Positions 36,201 to 48,353 of a stretch of DNA of 64,000 bases are shown piece by piece. The position numbers and the translations under genes were made by a program. Source of the stretch: Vandiemenella viatica (Eukaryota > Arthropoda > Insecta > Orthoptera > Morabidae). Positions within the stretch are counted from its first letter, which is position 1. Every line of letters begins with the position of its first letter. Location of the stretch: NCBI GenBank assembly GCA_031002005.1, contig CM061920.1, positions 115,310,095 through 115,374,094 on the forward strand, written 5' to 3'. The notes under the pieces were generated by a model. It was given only the letters and a program-made list of their open reading frames with translations. It ran no database searches and was not told where the DNA came from.

Positions 36201-36629
36201 AAAAAGTGTAAATTATGCAAAACAGTACAAAGAGTAGAAATATTAACAAAATACCCAGAGATAAATTGAAAGACTATCATCATGAAGAGATAGTGAGTAA
36301 AATGATGAATTATAACAAAAATAAATTAGTAAAATTGTTCTCTACAGTTGTACTTGTTTTCCACAACACATTGGTGTGTCTTCATGAGATTAAAAGGGTG
36401 TCATGAAATTTTTCCTATTGTATGGAATCACTTGTCCAGTTTTTCCATTATCTATTTTATTCCAGTTCCAGTAAACATATTTTTAAAAATTTCTTTTATA
36501 ATTAGAATGTTAAATTCCTACCCCATTTACTATTCTGATTTGCAAATTTTAATATTAAATTCCTCAAGTGTTTTTGGAAAATTATTCATCACAACAGTAG
36601 TAATTTGATCCAATTCCTGACACCAGTCT

Positions 36630-37283
36630 TGTGTAGTTCGCGAACGAACTAGTTCGGAAGAGCGCTCCCACGAGCGAACTAGTTGCCAGATCTCTCGCTC
36701 CTTAGTTTGTTCGATCCTTTCCCGAAGACCAACTTTTGTTTTAGTTTATTATCTAAAAGGTAACACAGTTCGCTGTCGACACATTTCACTGAAGAGACAG
36801 ATATAAAAATAAAATAAAAAAATGTAGCTGTTAAATATTAATAATTATTGCAGAAGTCAAGAATGGAAATTTAACATGGAATATGAAAACAAAACACACT
36901 TTGATCCCATTAACACTTAAAAGACAACAATCAGTAACCACAACTATTTTAACAAAGAAGAGAGCGCGTGAAGTAGCGCTAGCAAAGCAAGTGAACGAGC
37001 TGTCTTTCTGGAATTCCAGAGCGGAGCGATCTAGTTTGCGAACTAAACACAGCGCTACCGGTCGCGAACTAAACAGAGCGGTACCGTTTGCAACTAAATT
37101 GAGCCCTACCGTTCGCGAACTAAACTGAGCATTCCCGGTCGCGAACTATCACCATTCGCCGCTAGGATTACCAACATTTTTTCGGTTAATGGTAGAATGT
37201 TTTTTTTAGAATAACCTATAAAAATATTTTACGTAAGAGTAGAAAAGGACAAAGGATATGTTTCTTTACTATTTTATTTTTTA

Positions 37284-37327
<44 letters not shown>

Positions 37328-38735
37328 ATCTTTAACAATTTTCTGTCTACAGTAAAATTGTAATATGCTTTATCGCTTTCAGTTGTTAAATTAATGTCGA
37401 TCAAAAGCTCATTTTTACTAACGAAATACTGCTCTTTCTTTTACCTAGATTTCGTGTAATATTGTTATTTCAGAGTAAAGTTCGTTCACTTTGATACTCA
37501 TTTTTCCTCATAAACCTCTAATATTGTTTCAAAGCCATCAAATGAAACCTCCTGTTTTAAATTTAATTTTTGGATTTTCTATAGCCAATTGCTTTAATTA
37601 AAATCTAACTTTTACTAAGATACTCCAGACTTTTATCAACGAATACTAGAGCATTATTTTTAATATTATCACTTTCTGTGGAGAATTTGTCTTCTAAAGG
37701 CTTTTTCTTGTTTTCTTAACCAAAGAAACAGTATCTTTTACATTTTTCTAACACTGATTTTAAAGTTGACATAATATAATACTTATCCCAGTCTGTTGGT
37801 TAACAGATTTGTGGAAGTTATGTAAAGAGATGACTTGCGAAATTCAAAAAGATTTTAACTTTTATGTCTTCATCAGTTTCATTCGTCACCAAAATATTGT
37901 GAATGTGTGTCGGATTATCTTCCCCTACACTAATAAAAAAAAAATAGCTCAATGACTTCCAATTTACTCGAAATTTACGCACTTTCGTTATTATTACCAC
38001 TTTCTCATTCAAGGGTCACTGTCATTTTTATATGTCTAATTGTTAGGTATCACATTGGAAGTATTACTGTTACTTTTCTTAATAATATAGGTAATATTGT
38101 TTCTGTCATATAGTACTTAACTTGTAGCCAATAGTAGAATTATATTTTGTTCATGATTTCCAAAACTATATTTAAATAAAAAAAGCCAATTACTTATAAA
38201 CGGGTATTTTAATTCATCAAAATAAATGCATTTATAATATTTTATAAGTAATGTTGTGTTGTTGTTGGGGTTTAAGGGCGCGTCGACGGTGGGATCATTA
38301 GCGCCTTTTATAAGTAATGTTTCTTCCATGAAGTAATAAATAAATCCATTTAAGAAATTAATATTCTACGAATGCATGTAAAGTAAATAGTAAAAACAGC
38401 ACAGTTATTCAGTTTACCCATTTGTGCAAAGGACAATGAGCACTTTGGTTTATCGGCAGCAACTGATCATGCTAATGTCATTTGAAAGGGCTATTATTAA
38501 GCAATAACTTTTGTTAAGAAGGTCATATTAAATTCCATTTAGAAACGACAAAAAAATGATTATGTCCTAAGAAAACTGACATAACAAAATAGCACGTGCA
38601 GTAGCAGTAGCAAGGCGAGCGAACAATCTGTTTCTCTGAATTCGAGACGCGAACTAACGAACTAAAAGAGCAAACTAGTTCGCGAGGGAGTTGCGAACTA
38701 AACTGAGCGCTCTTCTTTCTGAACTATAATGCGCA
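36630..38735. mobile_element. Unclassified TIR element with 5-bp target duplication
   Basis: Inserted in the 3' end of LINE family A; the duplication AGTCT (36625-36629 and 38736-38740) flanks it, and removing one copy restores the LINE reading (GVR, stop, TGVRNWIKL). Ends are imperfect inverted repeats over about 35 bp sharing AGTTC and GAAGAGCGCTC (TGTGTAGTTCGCGAACG... at left; TGCGCATTATAGTTC as reverse complement at right). It contains many TTCGCGAA/AACTAGTT palindromes, a 26-bp tandem array (37039-37141), and a long poly-T (37288-37325). The left 530 bp and right 150 bp share direct similarity, so it may be two copies bracketing other DNA. No transposase found. Confidence 0.7.
37039..37141. 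repeat. 26-bp tandem repeat, four units
   Basis: Units of 25-26 bp start at 37039, 37065, 37091 and 37116, each close to cgaactaaac-n-agcgctacc; a partial fifth follows. The array lies within the left arm of the 36630-38735 element. Confidence 0.9.
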
Positions 38736-39148
38736 AGTCTACCTCACACCCTTATACATGAAAACGAGCGCAAGCTTGTGGTCATGGTTGCCTTTCCCTT
38801 TCCATGCACTATTCCTATTTCTTTGACCAATATCACTAGAAGCTCCCTCACCAACATATGCCCTGGACATTCCCAGCACTTTCTTCACCCTCCTCCTTTC
38901 CTCCAATGAGTCCCAACACAGCTCCCTTATCATATTAGTTACTGACTGGGTCCTGCGATAATTTCCACAATCAAATCTAGCTGCTCTTCTTTCCAACTAC
39001 TGTACTTGATAACCAAAATGTGGGTCCCAAACTACATCACCATATTCAACCAATGGTCTGACCAAAGTTTTGCAACCCAACTTCCTAACTTCTCTGGTAC
39101 ATCCTCTTATCACCCTCTCCAGTAAATGAAGGATTCTGTAACCTTATC

Positions 39149-39992
39149 CTACACCTGCCCAATGTGCTCTGCCAAATTGAGTTTGTTATCAAACATTATG
39201 CCAAGATATTTACACTTCAAGCTTCCAACAAGTAATTCTGACGCCGCCCTATAATCGTAATTAATCTTTTGTATTTTATCTGTGTACCTAATAAGCTGAC
39301 TTTTCTTGGCATTTATCTTCATTCCATGTTGACCTAACCGTTTAGATATTCTATCCAGGTCACCCTGCAGCTGTTCACAGTCTTTACCCGTTTTGATCCT
39401 ACTACATACCATTATATCATCTGCAAAATACCTAGAATCTGACCGTAACTCATCAACACAGTCATTAATTAGAATAATGAAAAGCAATGGTCCCAATACA
39501 CTATCCCGTGGCACCCTCATATTTACTTCCACCTTGTTTGATGATATTTTTCCTACTCTAACACTTTTCTTTCTGGCTTTTCTCTACCAAGCAAGTAACT
39601 TTTTCATCCAATCCAATAGATTTAAATTTATTTAAAACCATTTTATGGTTCACTCTGTCAAATGCCTTAGAAAGATCTAGTGTCATCTAATCAACTTGGC
39701 CTTCCTTGTCCAATTCATATGAAATATCTTGCATATAGCCCACCATCTGAGATTCACATGAATATCCTTGCCTAAAGCCGTTGGCATTTCTGATATAGTT
39801 GCAGATCCATCTCTCCATCATTTTGCCTATTACTAATTGCAAACTAATTGGCCTGTAATTTTCAACCCTATTTGTAACTCCACCTTTATGAAGTGGTACT
39901 ACTATCATTCTTTGCCAATCCTCTGGTAAGCAGCAAGACTCCAGATTCATTTTAAATAAAATTTCAAGGTAAGGTACAATACCATATTCCAC
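39149..39992 (-). pseudogene. LINE family A reverse transcriptase
   Basis: Minus strand: 39992-39687 reads LPEDWQRMIVVPLHKGGV, YRPISLQLVIGKMMERWI and FRQGYSCESQM. After a stop at about 39687 the frame returns, and 39532-39149 carries VPRDSVLGPLLFIILIND, RYFADDIMVCSR (catalytic Asp pair) and KYLGIMFDNKLNL. The expected Gln of VPQGS is Arg. At least two disruptions make it inactive. Confidence 0.9.
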
Positions 39993-40388
39993 AATTTTTA
40001 ATAAATCTATAGTGATATTATCTCCATAAGCCTATTTATGTTTTTTGGATTTCTGAGTTCCTTCATAACTTCCTGAGAATTTATTTCAAATTTTTTTGGT
40101 TTCCTCATTTATTCTTTTAGGGAGACTCTCCTCCGATTGATTCCCTCCCATCACGGGATGATTGTCCCTAGTTGTATCACTAAACATGTCACCCCAAATT
40201 TTAAAATCCTCAGTGACTTCTATCTACAATAGTCTGAATACCTTCCCTCCCCCTCAGTTTTCTAATATAGCCATAGAAGTTTCTAGATGCATCGTTCAAT
40301 GGTCCTCCTGCACCAATAATATTCTTCATAAACCCACCCTTGCTTCTCTCTTTGCTCTAATTAATTGCTTGATTAGTTGTTTTGAGTA

Positions 40389-42530
40389 CACTAGAGTCCT
40401 GCTAATCCGAACGTTTGGTTAATCCGCACATGGTAAAAAATTAGTCTAAGTATGAAAAATGGTAAAAGAATTAAAACACATTCATAAAAATACAGTTCAT
40501 ATTGTATTTAATTGCGCAGTTAAATGCTGTACATACACACAATTTTAGTTTTCACAGTACAGTACACACATATTAGAAAAATTAGCAAGAAAACATTAAG
40601 TTTAAACAGTGTATAACAATGAAAGAAAAACTGTCAAATTTACGATAATAGTTACAATGCTTACAAGCGCCCATTTTATTCCTACTTTTTAGAAGACAAA
40701 AACTCATTGTTTTTTTGGTGAAATGAAGATAGTCTGTTATATGGCACAAAGTTGCGCCATCGTCTCACAAACATTAAATCACCATGCGTAGCAGTGGCCT
40801 GTTGCTCCAAATAGCATAGCGCAAGATCAAGGGCTTCTCCCGCGTCACTGTGTGACACCAGCTCTCCTTTGTCACATTCCGCCTCATTGTCACTTCTGTC
40901 ACAACAGTCCACGTCTACCTGGTCTTGAGTCACAGTAGCAATGTCAGTAAGGTTCTCCAAACTTGCATCATCCGCTGCCATCCATTCATCTACGTCTGCT
41001 TCACATGCTTCTTTCACATCCCGGGATTGTCTGTACCGTTTGTAGGAGATTCTCCTCTTCATTTTCAACTGAGAAGTCCTGAAATTCAAGAGATGTCCAC
41101 AGTTTTCTCCAAGATTTTCTCTAAATGAACTATATATATATATATATTTGTTGTTTTTTTTTTGGCCAACTAAAGGAATGTTATCATCTTGGATCAGCAT
41201 TCTTAAAATTTGTTTTCTGTAAATCAGCTTTAATGTTTGCAGTGCGCCCTGTTCCATTGGCTGTAGAAGTGGTGTAACATTCAGTGGCAAAAACTTTGCA
41301 ACAATTTCTTCATCACATAATTCCTCAGCGCTTGGGTGAGACGTCAAAAGGATAGCACGGGAAGGCAAATGATTTTCCTTAGAAAACCATCAGACAGAGG
41401 AAACAAACAGGTCGTGAAACCATTCTTTGAACAGCTTACCATCCATCCATGCTTTCTTCTGGTTGCGATAATATATAGGCAAGGACTTAATGTTGAAGTT
41501 TTTAAAAGCTCTGGGGCTAACAGATTTGCCAATCATATCATTAAAGGCAGCTTGTGATTACCAGCAGCGTTGCTGCATGCTAATAAAGTGACATGATCTT
41601 TGCTCATTTTAAAGCCAGGAGCTTGGACTTCTGCTTTTGATGCCAGGATTTTTATTGTCAATGCCCTAAAATTAAGGCTTGTCTCATCAGCATTATAAAT
41701 TTGTTGTGGAGAATAATTTCCCCTCTTATCAATTTATCAAACTCACCCAAGTATTCCGTCGCTGCATCATGGTCTGAAGAAAGCTTCTATCCAGTAATAG
41801 TTAGCTGAGAGAATTTTATGACGTTTTCTAAATCTGTCCAACCAACCTGTACTCGCTCTAAAAGACTCATCACCATTAATTAACTTTTCTAGGAAAACAG
41901 CCTTTTCCTGATCCATTGGTCCACTCAAAGGAGTTCCCTTTCTCTTTCATGTGTAAACCAAAAGAGCTTCATGCACTTTATCATATTGGGACTGTTTCAA
42001 AGTCTGCCGAATTTCAAGTGTTTTTCCCGAAGACATTGTACAGGACTGTTCAAGCTTCACTCGGTTCTTCTTCCAATCACAAATGGTTGCCTTACCAATA
42101 CCCAGTTCCGTCACCAATTTAGATATATTCTCACCATTGTCTAACCGCTTCAAAGCATCCAGTTTTTCTTTGAGAGTTATCGTTGTATGTTTCCGTTTAC
42201 TCATGACGACAATACACCACTACACCCGAATGCATACAATACAACTGTAAAGCGTTTCAGCGATCGATAGCTAACATTAACTGAACAGTTTGCGAGACAG
42301 CTGACAGTGCACTGACCTCGAACAGTTCAAACAACGCAACAACAAAGGAAGGAAGTGAGAGTGAACCATAGTCCCCCCACTTGTTCCCAAATGTTACCAC
42401 GGTGTAACTTCTTATACACTTGGTATACTTCATTCTAGAAACTGGTCACTGTAATTCCGGCTAATCCGAACAAATCGGTAATCAGAACAAGGCCCGGTCC
42501 CAATTACTTCAGATTAGTGGGACTCTACTG
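40389..42530 (-). mobile_element. Tigger/pogo-like DNA transposon in LINE family A
   Basis: TA duplications (40387-40388, 42531-42532) flank inverted repeats of about 25 bp (CACTAGAGTCCTGCTAATCC at left; CAGTAGAGTCCCACTAATCT as reverse complement at right). The LINE translation runs REY at 42533 and continues SKQLIKQLIRAKREARVG left of 40386. Length 2142 bp. Confidence 0.95.
40682..42204 (-). pseudogene. Tigger/jerky-like transposase
   Basis: Minus strand from ATG 42204: an N-terminal psq/CENP-B-like HTH (LKEKLDALKRLDNGENISKL, GIGKATICDWKKN), a CENP-B second HTH (STGWLDRFRKRH, about 41845), and the DDE_1 core with YNADETSLNFR (first Asp, about 41680). The second-Asp motif, normally DNAPSH, is reduced to TSHPSAEELCDEEI (about 41340), and the third reads QPMEQG instead of QPMDQG. 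The C-terminal acidic tail ends ...NNEFLSSKK at 40682. Frameshifts near 41950, 41780 and 41380. Relatives cut and paste at TA; this copy has lost catalytic residues. Confidence 0.88.
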
Positions 42531-42811
42531 TATTCCCTACTGCCATCCTGTCTCTCAACTCTGTTGCGTTCCCGTCTCACTAACCTCTTTAGCCTTCTCA
42601 CCTTCCTACTGTAGTATGAAGGTTCTGTACTTATTTTTATTTTTCTGCTTTGAAATAACATTTCCTCGCTGTTGTTTGTTATCTCCTTAAACTCTTCCCA
42701 TTCTGCCTCCACTGTACTTGTGCAATCCTTCCATTTGCTGAACCTTTCCCTGAAATCTCTCTTCAATTCTAAGTCCGTGCCTTTTTCTAACTACACTTTT
42801 TCCCCTTCTAT

Positions 42812-43647
42812 TTAGGACACTGGTTTACTGAATACCTTAATATCCATCAATATTGCACAGTGATGACTTATTACTTCAGTTACTTGACACCCTACAAGAT
42901 TTTCATCAGGTTTTATTCGAAAGATATCCAACTTGTTAGGTTCCCTCGTATTTTGCTCTACCACTTGTTTAAAACCTCCTTCACTTATTAAGGTATTTGC
43001 AAATCTCTCTTCCCTTGTGTTATTTATCTTATTTCTCATCCAGTTGACACCTGGTAAATTTAAATCCCCTCCAATAATAACCATTCTATGTTCACCTTTG
43101 AACTGTGAATGTGAATTTAGTTTATCTCCAAGAATCTTCTTCCAGTACGGAAAGCCATTAATACCCCCATTAATTATTTCTATCACCCCAAAAATCTACC
43201 CCTAAAAACTCATGGTCATTATCTATGTACACTAGAGAACTATAGTAATCTTTGCTAACCAGTATGAATATCCCTCCACCAATTGCTCCTCTGTCTCTGC
43301 AGTACACTCGCAAACCTTCAGGGAAAACCTCATTGTTTAGTACTCCTCATTTTAACCAAGACTCTACCCGCATAATCACTTGCCAAGTTCGCAAATTCTA
43401 TCACTTTGTTCAATATACTTCTACAGTTCACCAATAACACCCTTATTTTTGGCTTTGTAGTATTTTCAGCATTAACCTTTGTCTTTCCAGTTGTACCAAA
43501 CTCCTTTATAATTTCAATAGCTTCATCTGTTTTTTCAGCAATTGTATTTTTTCCCTTAGTATATCTAGAACCAGTATCCCTTTGATCACTTATTTTTATC
43601 CCCTCACCAACAGCCCCTAACCTAAAAAAGCTACAGTCCTGACCCAA
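42812..43647 (-). pseudogene. LINE family A endonuclease
   Basis: Minus strand: 43647-43330 carries a Thr/Lys-rich leader and then KIRVLLVNCRSILNKVIEFA (endonuclease start). 43186-42812 carries RMVIIGGDLNLPGVNWM (active-site Asp/Asn) and the EVISHHCAILMDIKV block (catalytic His; SDH is SHH here). Frameshifts lie between. The equivalent plus-strand piece at 52193-52560 shows the same leader. Confidence 0.85.
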
Positions 43648-43864
43648 TTATAACAGAAAGTGGGCTCCCTTACAGCTTTAGCTAACAACTCAAAGTGCTC
43701 CCTTCCCCATCTATTTAGGAGTAGGCCATGCCTAGTAAAAACCCCACCTACCAATGGTGTTCATAGGTACAACCCCCAAAACAGAACTTTCAAGTAGCAT
43801 CACTGATTTTATGTTTACCCGCCTCACAGCATGGTTCAACTGTGGCCGATCATGGCGACATATG

Positions 43865-44160
43865 GGGCGTCCATAAATTACGTGAGGTGAAAAAAGGGGG
43901 GGGGGTCTGGCAAAATCTCACTAAATCTCACCTAGGGGAAGGGGGGGGGGTCAACAGAAATCTCACTTGAGGTTTTGGAAATTATTGTTGGACTGTAGAT
44001 CTAAAAGAATGTCTCAAGAAGTGCAAGGGCGACTTCTAAAGGGGGGAGGGGCTCTCACCAGATCAGGTATAACCAGAGGGGGGCAGGGCAGATCTCGTGA
44101 AGTCTCACCAGAGGGGGGGAGGGGGTCCAGAAAAATACCTCACGTAATTTATGGATGCCC
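43865..44160. mobile_element. 296-bp MITE with near-perfect terminal repeats
   Basis: Ends are GGGCGTCCATAAATTACGTG at left and its reverse complement with one mismatch (GGGCATCC...) at right, extending 24 bp. The interior is G-rich runs alternating with 'atctcac' motifs. It lies in the ORF1-side region of LINE family A (compare the uninterrupted copy at about 51900-51935). No target duplication was obvious. Confidence 0.85.
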
Positions 44161-44869
44161 GCTTAGAACCTGCACGAGTTCCACTCTGGTATGCTGCACC
44201 TCCTTCACCACCTTCCTCAAGCAGAACCTTTTTCTTCCTATTTTTTCGTTCTACACCTATATTCCTATAGGCCTGCTGCACCTTACCTTCTCCTACCAAT
44301 TCTCCAGCTTTGTTACTTTCTTCCTGTGCTGTTGCATCAACACAAGTTTACAAGAAATTGGCACCATTGACTCTGGACTTCTTTGAAGAGTATACTGTAA
44401 ATCCTGCTTCTTACCATTATTTCAGTTCTATTACAGCTCAGCTTTGCAGTGGTCAAAAAATTGTGTTAGTCAGTAGTTGAGATTGTTATTTTCTGTTACA
44501 ATTATTAGAAAATGGACAGATTTCTGGAATGGTGGAACTAGTGAAAGCACTGATACAGAAAAAATAAAAAAGTTGGTATACTGGCAGTAGAGTGACGAGT
44601 AATTATTTAAGGTTATTTTTTCATGTGGTGAAAAATATGTGAAAAAGCATTTAAAGGGAGAAGAATGCGAGTGGCCATGTGAACTAGACAGCAAAAGTAT
44701 AAAGTTTTGGAGTTTGAGGAATTATTTTTAAGTAAAAAATAATGGTGAAAAGAAATTAAAGAAGAGCAAAGAACAAATTCAGAGATAGTAGACTGCATTG
44801 CAGAAAAAATGGAAGCTTTGTAGAAAAACCTCTCGATATTCTAGCGAAAATTTATTAGTTATCTAAGAC

Positions 44870-45970
44870 GGAAGCTTGTTAGAATACTGTCAGAAGAATT
44901 CGAAGGATTTGAAATATTTATCGTCGAATATCAATGAAGAACAAATCGATATATTACTGAGGAAATTGCCTTGGGATGTTCAAGATAAGCTTGTAGCACT
45001 GAAATTGAATGGTATAGAAGAATTTTTATGTGTGGTAAATCATCTAGATTTGTGGCTAGAAAGAAGTGGAGTAGAGAGGTATGGAGGAAATGTTGAAATA
45101 AGTAGCAATAAGGAGTGGTCTCTAAGTGTCAATGATAACCAACATGAAGAGTTTTACCAAGATAGACCAAAGGAATCTTGAAGTATTGAATTTTCAAGGT
45201 GAAAGAAGAAACCTACTGGAAAACTGAAACCTGGTCCGATCGATTCCGGGTAGCAGGAAAATTGGACTAAATGAAAACAATAGAAGATCTAGGGAAGTTG
45301 CAGAGGAGAAATATATAAGGACTACTTGGGACACCATGAAGAAAATGAAGTGCTGAAGAAAATAACCAACGTTGGAGAAGAAATGATTAGTCAACGTGTC
45401 AAGGAAATGGAACAAAGTATGGAAGATAAACCACTGGAATGGTGGAAGTGTTTCGATTTTAAGAGGCACAATGATGTTGAGTGCAGAAAGGAAGATATAT
45501 TTTTTTTTAACTTCTTAACGTCTGTTAACAGCGAGGTCTTTAGAGACGGGAAAGGATGGGGGGCAATGAATGGGAAGGAACTCGGCCATGGCCTTTTGAA
45601 GGAAGCATCCTGGCATTTGCCTGGAGTGATTTGGGAAACCATGGAAAACCCAAATCTGGATGCCCGGGCGGCGATTCGAACCGCCGTCCTCCCGAATGCG
45701 AGGCCGGAATGCTAACCATTAAGATATAAAGAAAAGGTATGATGAAGAATGTTATGTTGTCAAGGGAGCATGGGACAAAACTAACACTAGAAAATCAAGA
45801 GAAGAAGATGAAGAAGAAAGAGGAAAGGCAAGATATATTACCAGAAAATTATCTTTCAAGAACTGTGAAGTTAATAGAACTTAATGAAACTGAAGGAAAG
45901 GCTATCAATACATTTTCCATCAATCAAAAGATATATGTTGAATCAGTACCTAAGATTGTAATGCTTTAGC
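44870..45970 (+). pseudogene. Gag-like retroelement relic
   Basis: 44876-45181 reads IDILLRKLPWDVQDKLVALK then NGIEEFLCVV, a leucine-rich capsid-like pattern. About 45450-45490 reads KCFDFKRHNDVECRK, a CCHC zinc knuckle with one Cys changed to Phe, immediately before the SINE at 45500. After the SINE, ECYVVKGAWDKTN resembles a second broken knuckle. No protease, RT or integrase motif could be placed with confidence downstream, so the element class is open. Confidence 0.45.
45500..45720 (-). repeat. tRNA-derived SINE, slightly 5'-truncated
   Basis: Flanked by an 8-bp duplication AAGATATA (45492-45499, 45721-45728). Minus strand: the head lacks its first ~25 bases but keeps the GGTTCGAATC B box, then the body and an A-rich tail. 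It is inserted just after a zinc-knuckle motif of the gag-like relic. Confidence 0.92.
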
Positions 45971-48050
45971 GTCTCTTGTCGTTGATTTGATTGTAATTAT
46001 AATTATGAATAACTCAATTCTTTAGATCCAAAATATATCGTTTATTTTATATCTTCGGATCTACTAGGAATTACAATGGAATTGGTTATTCTCAGAAGAT
46101 GCAGGTTCATTTTTAGGCAATGTTTTTCTCGAGCATTCAATCTACTAGTCCACTCTGATAACTATCATCTCACAAGTCCTATCTCCATAGCAACTTACAA
46201 CTCATTGCTTTTTCTCTCTAAGAGTATTTATATTATTAGTTTTTTATCTGCTCTCAGAGATCAAAAATATAATTTTATTATGCAAATATTTCTGTTCTGT
46301 CACAAGATGATTGATCAAGAGGAAGATGATGTTGGTAGAAAGTTACGAAGATGAAACTACTGAAAAAGAAGTAAGCGAAGAGAAGTGGAAAGGTACCATA
46401 AAGGATTACGTGATTCATTATGCATAGGCAAGAGACAGAGTCAGCATATAGAAAACAGAACAAAGATGGGTGGGTTAAGAAGAAGAAATAAGTTTGAAAG
46501 TTCAGCTAGGGAAGAGAATTGGGATGATGGAGTTTGTTGCAAGATAAAAATCGAAGAAAAGCAAGATGACGACAGAGTGCAAAGAACTGAAAGAAAAATT
46601 TAAGGATAGCTAAATCATGAACGGACTGAAACTGTTGAGATAGAATTGGTGTCTTACAGAAAATTTTGGTTATCCGAACCTAGCTAAAGGTATTTGATAT
46701 TAAAAATGTGGTGATTCTATAACGAACTGAATAATGATGTGAGACAATGATGCCCAACTGGCAAATGAGTTTTGTGGTTTCTTGAAGCCCTAAGAGGAAA
46801 ATTGTTTATAGTTAAATGTTGTGTTATGTGTGTGAAATAGTGTTTAGTACAAAAGAAAATATTGTAATAGATGAAAATGATGTATGAAGTGGACAATCCC
46901 TATTGTCTAAATGGTACCCAATGGTCGATATGGATTGTTGGGCATATGCAAAGGTCATTCGTCCTGTTACATGGTAAAGTGTAAAAAGTAAAAGTGAAAA
47001 ATGTTTATTTTATGTATACTGGATATGAGGTGGTGATATAAAATATTAATCAGATGTTTTTGAGGAATCTCTGATAGCAAGAACAAAATGTGAGGGCTGG
47101 CCATGGAGATTACGAAATAGGAATGGAAGAATGAGGAATGATTGAATGAATGAAGCTGATTGAGGAGAACTGTATGATATAAAATTGGAAATGGCACTGT
47201 TAGAGAGATACCAGAATATGAAAGGACATTCAATTATGAAAAATATGTACGGCTGCGGATCCAGAGAACATTATTGATATTGTGTTATGTTAATTATACA
47301 CAGTGTGTATAGAGCAGGGTAATATATGAAGTGTTGCAGAAATATTTCATTTAAAGGAAGAAATAATTAAAGAATTTCAAGTATAGTATAAAGGTTTTTT
47401 CAGATGGTAAGAAGAAAGATGATGAGTTATAACTGAAATGGCATGTGTTGAAATCCATCGTAGAAAAAAAAAACATATTTCCTTCCAGGTGGAAACTCTT
47501 AAGAAGTGCAGCAAGGGTAAGGACAATTTGTAAACTTACTTATAGACATTGCTGAATGATCAGAGAGATAATTTAAATATTAATTAATTGAAATAAGAAA
47601 GGCAAAAAGCATTAGTGTATGTAGAAGATTTCCATATGCCAAGAATACAACTAAGAATAGGTTATAAAGTTGACATGTTTTGTGATATTGAAGATATTAC
47701 GATGAAGGTACTCAACAGCCGTGATCACATCGCACTTAGGATTGTCAAGCCCACAAATATTAGCCACCATGCACGACTTCTTGCTTATATTCTCTATATT
47801 GATATTGTCTGGTGAAGAAATATTTCATATAACTAATGAATATTTGCTCCATAATTAATTAACATGGAAGCATAGCATTAGCGTTTGTACAGACAAAGCG
47901 GCTGCTAAAACGGACCTAGTGATGGATTTGTAATTAAAATAAGTGAAGTAAATCCTAATATACAATGCTATCATTATCTCCTTCACTGCATAGCCATTGT
48001 TGCTAAGTCTGCCACCTTCTCTGAAAGATGTGCGGATGAAGTAGTATAAG
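45971..48050. other. Degraded sequence, no secure gene
   Basis: AT-rich. Short plus-strand frames (46385-46603, Lys/Arg/Glu-rich; 47615-47815) may be remnants of the gag-like element's downstream part, but no diagnostic motif was seen. Confidence 0.35.
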
Positions 48051-48059
48051 TCGTGAACT

Positions 48060-48353
48060 TCATTTACTTGTGGTCGCTAAATTTGTGACCTTTCTGCTGT
48101 ATGTCATGAAACAGTTTCAGAACACACTAAACTCCTACTATATACAGAAGTACAGTGGTTATCATGAAGAAAGGTATTGAAATGAGGATGTCTATGCATT
48201 TTTTACTGTTGAAGGACATGAGTACACAGATTTATTTGCAAATGGTGAATGGGTATGTAAGCTGACGTATGTTTCTGAAATTTTCAAACAATTGAATAAG
48301 CTGAACATCAAAATGCAAGGTAGGTACAAAAATATTTTTGTTAGTATGGATAA
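48060..48353 (+). pseudogene. hAT transposase relic, left of Penelope insertion
   Basis: Broken translation shows CHETVSEHTKLLLYTEVQWLS, then an FEMR-like segment and NKLNIKMQG-like wording (from ttgaataagctgaacatcaaaatgcaagg). This is the 'LL-x-TEVRWLSRG ... LN-x-KLQG' region of SCAND3/ZBED5-type hAT transposases. It is cut by the Penelope-like element at 48354; sequence right of 51002 (LAWKKWPSK) may continue it. Confidence 0.65.

Larger units (their letters stand above)
36500..44390 (-). mobile_element. LINE family A, long copy with three nested insertions
   Basis: Minus strand, 5' to 3': an ORF1-like region with an esterase-type end (44390-43650), endonuclease (43647-42812), linker (42766-42533, 40386-40200), reverse transcriptase (39992-39149), C-terminal domain (38996-38741), and, beyond an insertion, a final block (36629-36510, GVRNWIKL, then NNFPKTLEEFNIKICKSE and stop). 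Nested inserts: MITE 43865-44160, Tigger-like 40389-42530, TIR element 36630-38735. Coding sense resumes across the last two. Other copies: 51890-52565, 56826-57190, 25412-25530. Confidence 0.9.

Noticed and set aside
37216..37404. 62-codon frame with poly-lysine
   Set aside because: It is a translation of the poly-T run at 37288-37325.
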